From assembly GCF_021442385.1 (NCBI RefSeq), contig NZ_MUZA01000009.1, positions 62,001-126,000 on the forward strand: a stretch of DNA of 64,000 nucleotides. Reading direction: 5' to 3'. Under the pieces are notes generated by a model. That model was not told where the DNA came from and did not search any database. It was given only the letters and a program-made list of their open reading frames with translations. A program made the position numbers and the translations under genes. The DNA is from Micromonospora sp. MH99. GTDB lineage: Bacteria; Actinomycetota; Actinomycetes; Mycobacteriales; Micromonosporaceae. Below are positions 59,782 to 64,000 of this stretch, piece by piece (position 1 is the stretch's first letter; each line of letters starts with the position of its first letter).

Positions 59782-60114
59782 TCACCGGTCGGCGGCCGGC
59801 GCCGCCTCCCCCTGCTCGACCTCCTGGATGAGTTGCTTGAGGTGGGCGATCTCGACGCGCAGGGCCGCCCGACCGGCAGCGGTGAGCGTCACCCAGGTGC
59901 GTGGGCGCTTGCCCTCGTAGCCCTTCTCGATCTGGATCAGCTCGGCCTTCTCCAGGACGGTCAGGTGCTGCCCGAGGTTGCCTGCGGTCAACTGCAGGGT
60001 GGTGCGCAGGAAGCCGAACTCGACCTGGCGAGCCTGGTGCGCGATGGCCAGGATGCCCAGTCGGACGCGCTGGTGGACCACGTCGTCGAGGCCGTTGGTG
60101 GGATGGTCGGTCAT
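59782..60114 (-). CDS. Winged-helix regulator paired with a membrane protein
   Basis: 110 residues, ATG at 60114. Winged-helix type: VHQRVRLGILAIAHQARQVEFGFLRTTLQLTAGNLGQHLTVLEKAELIQIEKGYEGKRPRTWVTLTAAGRAAL. This is the MarR/ArsR-like HTH_34 class that typically represses a co-encoded membrane gene. Overlaps the membrane gene by 4 nt (ATGA). A palindrome near that gene's start is the likely operator. Convergent with the MarR gene; 7 nt between the stops. Confidence 0.85.
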   Translation of the reverse strand: MTDHPTNGLDDVVHQRVRLGILAIAHQARQVEFGFLRTTLQLTAGNLGQHLTVLEKAELIQIEKGYEGKRPRTWVTLTAAGRAALRVEIAHLKQLIQEVEQGEAAPAADR

Positions 60115-60845
60115 CGCGCCGGAACCTCGGTGCTCGGCTTGAACAGGGCGAAAGCGGCGCTGCCGAGCAGCAGCAGCGCCGCCGGGACGAGCAGGTACGG
60201 CAGGAAGTACCACCGCGAGGTCGAGTGGATGACCTGGCTGCCCTGCACCAGCACGATCGCCAGGTAGACGAGGGTGTATGCCAGCAGCGCCCGGTTGCGT
60301 TCGACCCACGCCAGCACCAGCAGCGCCAGCGCGATGACCGCGATGGGACTGGCCAGCCCGTTGACGAGCCACGCCGCCGGCCCGACCTCGATCTCGACCG
60401 GGTCGACGGAGAAGGGGTCGGCGGGGACGGGGACGAGCGGGTGGTACGTCAGCCAGATCGACACGGCGGCCATCAGAGCGGCCAACGCGACGCCGACGAC
60501 GACGTAGGGGCGGATCGGGGTGCCCACGCCACGCCGTCGGGACTGTTTCACGTAGAAGCCGGCGATCGCCACGTACGCGAGCACCAGCGCGACGGTCCAG
60601 TATCCGAGCTGCGTCGGACTGGGCTCCATGCAGACCCTCTCCCCTTGGCGGGACCGGCAGGTGCCGAACAGGTCGAGGTAGGGGGCGTACCGGTAGACGG
60701 GTATCGCGACCAGGGTGACCACCGCGAGGACCAGCAGCGGAAACCAGGTGCCGCGCTGGGCGACATGGACCTGGCGGGTCAGGTCGCGCACGGCCGCCAA
60801 CAGCTCGCGAGGGCCGTCTGCCTGCGGAGCGGATTCGTGTGTCAT
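60111..60845 (-). CDS. Seven-helix membrane protein of unknown function
   Basis: 244 residues from the ATG at 60845 (MTHESAPQADG). After a cytosolic N-terminus come several membrane segments (WFPLLVLAVVTLVAIPVY, YWTVALVLAYVAIAGFY, YVVVGVALAALMAAVSIWL, PIAVIALALLVLAWV, LLAYTLVYLAIVLV, YLLVPAALLLLGSAAFAL). The first outer loop contains FGTCRSRQGERVCME, probably a disulfide. First gene of a two-gene operon with a winged-helix repressor. The architecture resembles membrane proteins co-encoded with HTH_34 regulators; role unknown. Confidence 0.75.
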   Translation of the reverse strand: MTHESAPQADGPRELLAAVRDLTRQVHVAQRGTWFPLLVLAVVTLVAIPVYRYAPYLDLFGTCRSRQGERVCMEPSPTQLGYWTVALVLAYVAIAGFYVKQSRRRGVGTPIRPYVVVGVALAALMAAVSIWLTYHPLVPVPADPFSVDPVEIEVGPAAWLVNGLASPIAVIALALLVLAWVERNRALLAYTLVYLAIVLVQGSQVIHSTSRWYFLPYLLVPAALLLLGSAAFALFKPSTEVPAR

Positions 60846-60854
60846 GAAGTTAGC

Positions 60855-60867
60855 TTTGCATTGCAGA
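60855..60867. promoter_or_regulatory. Short palindrome upstream of the membrane-protein operon
   Basis: TTTGCA-T-TGCAGA, an AT-rich imperfect palindrome ending 10 nt from the start codon. Likely an autoregulatory operator for the winged-helix protein. Confidence 0.5.
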
Positions 60868-60923
60868 CCTATCCGCGCAAGAGAGTGCTCCAACATCTCC
60901 CGAACCGTGCCCAGACAGCACCA

Positions 60924-60969
60924 GGGGCGTGTGTCGAAGTCCCCGGTTCAGGATTTCGACACACGCCCC
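60924..60969. terminator. 15-bp hairpin terminator downstream of GH127
   Basis: GGGGCGTGTGTCGAA (60924-60938) and TTCGACACACGCCCC (60955-60969), perfect stem with a 16-nt loop. It separates the GH127 gene (stop at 60998) from the downstream operon on the same strand. Confidence 0.9.
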
Positions 60970-60997
60970 GGACAGGCCGAGCCGCCGACGTGACGGT

Positions 60998-63331
60998 CTA
61001 GGCGTTAGCCACCAGCCGCCAGCGGTTGTCCGCGCTGCCGTTGTCGGAGTCCTGGACGGCCTGCGCGCCACGCGCGGTGGACCCGTTGAGGATGCCGAGC
61101 AGCTTGCCGCTGTTGACGTTGCGGATCTTGTAGGTGCCGTCGCCGTTGTCCACCAGGGTCCACCGGTGGTCGGCGGTGCCGTTGTCGGCCCACTGCAGGA
61201 CGCGGGCGTTGTCGGCGGTGGACATGTTCTCCACGCCGAGGACCTTGCCGCTGTTGACGTTGCGGAACCGGACGGCGGTGCCGTCGGTCACCACCACCCA
61301 GTTGTGGTCGGCGGTGCCGCTGTCGTCCCACTGCAGAGCCAGCCCACCGTCCGCGGTGGACATGTTCTGGATGCCGAGCACCATCCCGCTGCCGACGTTG
61401 ACCAGCCGGTGGCTGCCCCCACCACTGCTGCCACTGGTGTTCCAGTAGACGGTGTAGTTGAAGCCGTGGGCGTCCTGGAACGGCCCGAGGTTGACGGTGG
61501 ACCCGTTCGCGGTGGCGGTGAACGCCAACGAGCTGGTGCTGGTCCGCGCGATGGACGAGACGTTGAGTGCCGGCGGGGCGCTCAGCGTGGTGTTGCCGTA
61601 GTTGCCGCTGAGCACGCTCGGGCCGTAGGTGACGGCGGCGATGCTGGGGTTGTCGTTGGTCGGCTGCACGACGACACGCATCGGCAGACGCACCGTGATG
61701 GTGTCACCGGCGGCCCAGGTACGCGTGACCGTGGCGTAGCTGCCGGGCGTCGTGGCGACGGACTGCGCCACACCGTTGACGCTGATCGTCGCGCCGCTGG
61801 TCCACGCCGGAATGCGGACGCGGACGCTCCACGAGCCGCTCATCGTGCCGCCGAGGGTGAGCGTGGTGGTGTCGCTCACCGGGTACGTGGTGCTCTGCGT
61901 GACCGTGATCCCCCGCTGCGACCAGTCCAGCTCCGAGGGCACGAACAGGTTCACGGTGAGCGTCGTGCCGCTGTAGAAGTAGATGGAGTCCATCAACTTC
62001 GTGTTGATCTCCACGCCGGTGCCCTGGCAGCACCAGAACGAGTTGTAGTCGGTGCTCCAGGTGCCGCCACCCCACGCCGGGCCCACACCCCGCCGGCCGC
62101 CCGGCTTGAGCGGGGTGAAGTAGGTGATGTGACCGTGGCTGTCGGCCGGGTTCTGCGCGCCGATCAGGTGGTTGATCGTGGCGCGCTCGTAGTAGTCGAA
62201 GTAGTCGGTCCGGTTCGGGTCGAGCAGCCACAGCTCCCGCGTCAGCTTGAGCATGTTGTAGGTGTTGCACTGCTCGCAGGTGTCGTTGCTGAGGTATCCG
62301 GCGATCGCGTTGGGCGCCCGGAAGTGCTCGGCCTGGCTGTTGCCGCCGATGACATAGGAGTGCGCGCGGACGGTCATGTTCCACGCGTTGCTGGCGATGT
62401 CCCGGTAGCGGGTCGTCCCGGTGGCCTTGAACTCGCGGGCCGCGCCCACCCACTTGGGCACCTGCGTGTTGGCGTGCAGTCCGTTGAGCTGGTCGGAGTT
62501 GGAGGCCAGGGGGTTGAACACGGCGGCGTGGTCGAACCGCTGGGCGGTGGTGAGCCACCGGCTGTCACCGGTCTGCTGGTAGATGTCGGTGAGCACCTCG
62601 TTCATACCACCGAACTCGGTGCCGAGCATCGACTGCATCTGGCTGGAGCTGAGCCGGGACGTGCGGGTGTCGACCCAGCCGGCGAGGGCCAGCAGCACCG
62701 TACGGGCCTGCGTGTTGCCGGTGTAGCGCCAGACGTCGAGCAGGCCGGCGAGCGTCTTGTGGATGCAGTAGTAGGGCACGTTGCCGTTGGACAGCGTGCG
62801 CGCCTCGAGCGCGGTGAAGTCGGACTCCGGGAAGCCGGAGAGGTATCCCGAACCGAACCCGGCCGCACCGTTGTTGGCCTGGCACTTGGCCATCTCGGCG
62901 ACCATGTAGTTCGCCTTGTCCCGGCAGGTGGTGTCGCCCAGCACCGCGTAGGCCTGCGCCCACGCGGTCAGGAAGTGCCCCTGCATGTGGGTCCGGAACG
63001 GGAAGTTCGGCGCATCCCAGCCACCGTTGGTGGCGGCGCCGTTGGTGGAGAGCCGGTGGTTGGCGCGGAAGTTGTAGAGCATCCGGTCGACGTCGACGAA
63101 GCGCAGGTAGTTCAGGGTGCGGGTCTGGTTGTCGAGCCAGCGGCCGGCGGTCAGTCGCACCTGACCGAACTCGAAGGGGTAGGCGCCGACGCCGATGTCC
63201 GACCGCGCTGGCGGGACCACGGCAGCGGCAGCGGGGCCCGCGCCGAGCGTCGTGGCTCCGGTGGCGGAGAGCACGGCGGTGGCGCCGGCGGCCTGCAGCA
63301 CGCGGCGTCGGCTGAGGGGCAGGGACGACAT
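60998..63331 (-). CDS. Secreted GH127-type beta-L-arabinofuranosidase with C-terminal ricin-type module
   Basis: 777 residues. Twin-arginine-like signal: SRRRVLQAAGATAVLSATGA. Catalytic (alpha/alpha)6 domain about 45-430 (QVRLTAGRWLDNQTRTLNYLRFVDVDRML, GFGSGYLSGFPE, EFGGMNEVLTDIY with the acid Glu). Metal/nucleophile cysteines: NDTCEQCNTYNMLKL (E-x-C) and SFWCCQGTGVE, matching the Zn-Cys site of GH127 enzymes. Beta domain follows, then about 640-777 a beta-trefoil with three repeats (NSGKVLGVENMSTAD...QWADNGTADHRW). It would trim arabinan side chains of pectin or hydroxyproline-rich glycoproteins. Confidence 0.93.
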   Translation of the reverse strand: MSSLPLSRRRVLQAAGATAVLSATGATTLGAGPAAAAVVPPARSDIGVGAYPFEFGQVRLTAGRWLDNQTRTLNYLRFVDVDRMLYNFRANHRLSTNGAATNGGWDAPNFPFRTHMQGHFLTAWAQAYAVLGDTTCRDKANYMVAEMAKCQANNGAAGFGSGYLSGFPESDFTALEARTLSNGNVPYYCIHKTLAGLLDVWRYTGNTQARTVLLALAGWVDTRTSRLSSSQMQSMLGTEFGGMNEVLTDIYQQTGDSRWLTTAQRFDHAAVFNPLASNSDQLNGLHANTQVPKWVGAAREFKATGTTRYRDIASNAWNMTVRAHSYVIGGNSQAEHFRAPNAIAGYLSNDTCEQCNTYNMLKLTRELWLLDPNRTDYFDYYERATINHLIGAQNPADSHGHITYFTPLKPGGRRGVGPAWGGGTWSTDYNSFWCCQGTGVEINTKLMDSIYFYSGTTLTVNLFVPSELDWSQRGITVTQSTTYPVSDTTTLTLGGTMSGSWSVRVRIPAWTSGATISVNGVAQSVATTPGSYATVTRTWAAGDTITVRLPMRVVVQPTNDNPSIAAVTYGPSVLSGNYGNTTLSAPPALNVSSIARTSTSSLAFTATANGSTVNLGPFQDAHGFNYTVYWNTSGSSGGGSHRLVNVGSGMVLGIQNMSTADGGLALQWDDSGTADHNWVVVTDGTAVRFRNVNSGKVLGVENMSTADNARVLQWADNGTADHRWTLVDNGDGTYKIRNVNSGKLLGILNGSTARGAQAVQDSDNGSADNRWRLVANA

Positions 63332-63409
63332 GGGACCTCCAGATGAGCGCTACCGGCGACGGGGCGACAACCGGGCGGGACGGGCTCGGTGGGATGCAGG
63401 GGTCCGAAC

Positions 63410-63421
63410 GTTAGCGTTCAC
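63410..63421. promoter_or_regulatory. Operator-like box GTTAGCGTTCAC upstream of GH127
   Basis: In the GH127 direction it reads GTGAACGCTAAC, matching 10 of 12 bases of the pectin-operon palindrome GTTAACGTTAAC. Located about 79-90 nt before the GH127 start. Confidence 0.6.
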
Positions 63422-63553
63422 ATCCGTGTCCGGCATGTTACGGCCCACCGACCCACGAATTCAAGATGATGACTGTAGTCGTACGCCGTACACCTGTGGA
63501 CGAAGCCGGGAGGGCGGGCGCCGTGAAGGGGATACGGTAGGGCGTGCCACCTC

Positions 63554-63569
63554 GTGTTATCGATAACAC
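63554..63569. promoter_or_regulatory. Perfect 16-bp palindrome GTGTTATCGATAACAC
   Basis: CG-centred palindrome typical of LacI-family operators. Its core GTTATCGATAAC shares 10 of 12 bases with GTTAACGTTAAC. It lies 85 nt before the LD-carboxypeptidase start and about 225 nt before GH127, so it could serve either gene. Confidence 0.65.
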
Positions 63570-63653
63570 CCAGGGAAGACGGCACGGCCGGTCCCCGGGT
63601 CGGCGCACCCAAAACGGGATGCGCGCCGAGGGCGTCGCTGGTGGAATCTCGGG

Positions 63654-64000
63654 ATGAAGCGTGATCTTGTGCGTCCCCCGAAGGCACGACCGGGTGACCG
63701 CATCGCGGTCCTGTCGCCGTCCTTCGCCGCTGCCGGCGCCTATCCCGAGATCCACGAGCAGGCCATGCGACGGCTCGCCGACCTGACCGGCCTCGTCCCG
63801 GTCGAGTACCCGACCACCCGCACGGTCGGCGCGAGCGCCCAGGCGCGCGCGACGGACATCAACGCCGCCTTCGCCGATCCCCGGGTACGCGCCATTCTCG
63901 CCGTCATCGACGGCGAGGACCAGATCACTGTCATCCCCCACCTGGACGCCGATCTCGCCCGCGCCGACCCGAAGCCGTTCCTGGGCACCAGCGACAACAC
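63654..64000 (+). CDS. N-terminal part of an S66 LD-carboxypeptidase (MccF-like), cut by the window edge
   Basis: 115 codons visible from the ATG at 63654. S66 fold: PPKARPGDRIAVLSPSFAAAGAYPEIHEQAMRRL, then VGASAQARATDINAAFADPRVRAILAVIDGEDQITVIPHLD. The last codons read FLGTSDNT, whose Ser sits in the G-x-S-D-N/x-T nucleophile turn of this family. LD-carboxypeptidases cleave the terminal D-Ala of muropeptides; MccF-like members inactivate microcin-type peptidyl nucleotides. The C-terminal half, with the His/Glu, is outside the window. Confidence 0.88.
   Translation, partial: MKRDLVRPPKARPGDRIAVLSPSFAAAGAYPEIHEQAMRRLADLTGLVPVEYPTTRTVGASAQARATDINAAFADPRVRAILAVIDGEDQITVIPHLDADLARADPKPFLGTSDN

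Larger units (their letters stand above)
63332..63653. other. 322-nt divergent intergenic region with two operator-like boxes
   Basis: No supportable gene. It holds the GH127 promoter side (box at 63410-63421), an AT-richer stretch 63455-63500 with a small palindrome GTACGCCGTAC (63481-63491), the 16-bp palindrome at 63554-63569, and the weak RBS of the LD-carboxypeptidase gene. Confidence 0.7.

Noticed and set aside
60929-63346. 805-codon open frame antisense to GH127
   Set aside because: Low-complexity, no family motifs; the minus strand encodes a complete GH127 with signal peptide and metal cysteines.
1-64000. tRNA or rRNA genes
   Set aside because: I scanned for T-loop (GGTTCGAATCC-like) and rRNA signatures; matches to GGTTCGA-like strings lie inside clear coding regions without cloverleaf partners.

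Overview
The window is very GC-rich, with frequent GTG starts, many 4-nt ATGA/GTGA gene overlaps, CBM2-bearing secreted enzymes, mycothiol-type and ECF41/ECF42 modules. It reads as the chromosome of a mycelial actinobacterium, most likely Micromonosporaceae (Micromonospora-like). That placement is inference from gene content, and from a short intercistronic repeat (about 1.6 kb and 46.2 kb) that I associate with Micromonospora. No rRNA, tRNA, tmRNA, CRISPR array, insertion sequence, prophage or replication origin was seen.

Layout. 0-6.8 kb: a signalling pair (receiver-thioredoxin-reductase-like fusion plus cNMP-binding histidine kinase), a divergent polytopic membrane hydrolase, smpB and a conserved actinobacterial gene. 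6.9-10.1 kb: a tightly overlapping molybdate operon (HTH-TOBE regulator, modA, modB, modC). 10.1-17.6 kb: a Phd-like antitoxin, a GNAT acetyltransferase, an EVE-like protein, a GT-C mannosyltransferase divergent from a UDP-galactopyranose-mutase-like flavoprotein, and several small orphan proteins. 17.7-21.5 kb: a three-gene pectin esterase operon (CE12-like, CE2-like, CE8) behind a perfect palindrome. 21.6-32.5 kb: MFS/LysR pair, YCII-ECF42 pair, CBM2 hydrolase, truncated hemoglobin divergent from an HxlR regulator, and small secreted or orphan proteins. 32.5-34.2 kb: orphan proteins, including an ORF apparently broken by a fresh 20-bp tandem duplication. 34.4-43 kb: a giant secreted ThuA/sugar-dehydrogenase protein, a CoaD-like enzyme, a lipoprotein and a large subtilisin-like protease.

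44.2-53.6 kb is the most intriguing block. A LacI regulator faces a cupin gene, an NMT1/taurine-type ABC importer, a Gfo/Idh/MocA dehydrogenase, a DUF993 aldolase-like protein, a xylose-isomerase-like TIM barrel and an NCS1-like permease. Three to four near-identical operator-like palindromes sit in its two promoter regions, and a matching box precedes the ThuA gene at 34.3 kb. 53.7-60.9 kb: a fasciclin protein, GNAT and MFS genes, a flavoprotein-ECF41 sigma pair, an FMN reductase divergent from a MarR regulator, and a winged-helix/membrane-protein pair. 61-63.3 kb: a GH127 beta-L-arabinofuranosidase with operator-like boxes resembling the one at the pectin operon. The right edge cuts an LD-carboxypeptidase gene.

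Common theme: the strain secretes plant-polysaccharide enzymes (pectin de-esterification, arabinan trimming), and at least two families of LacI-type palindromes appear to tie dispersed genes together. Start codons were chosen from RBS spacing, overlaps and domain starts. All family names come from motif recognition, not database searches.
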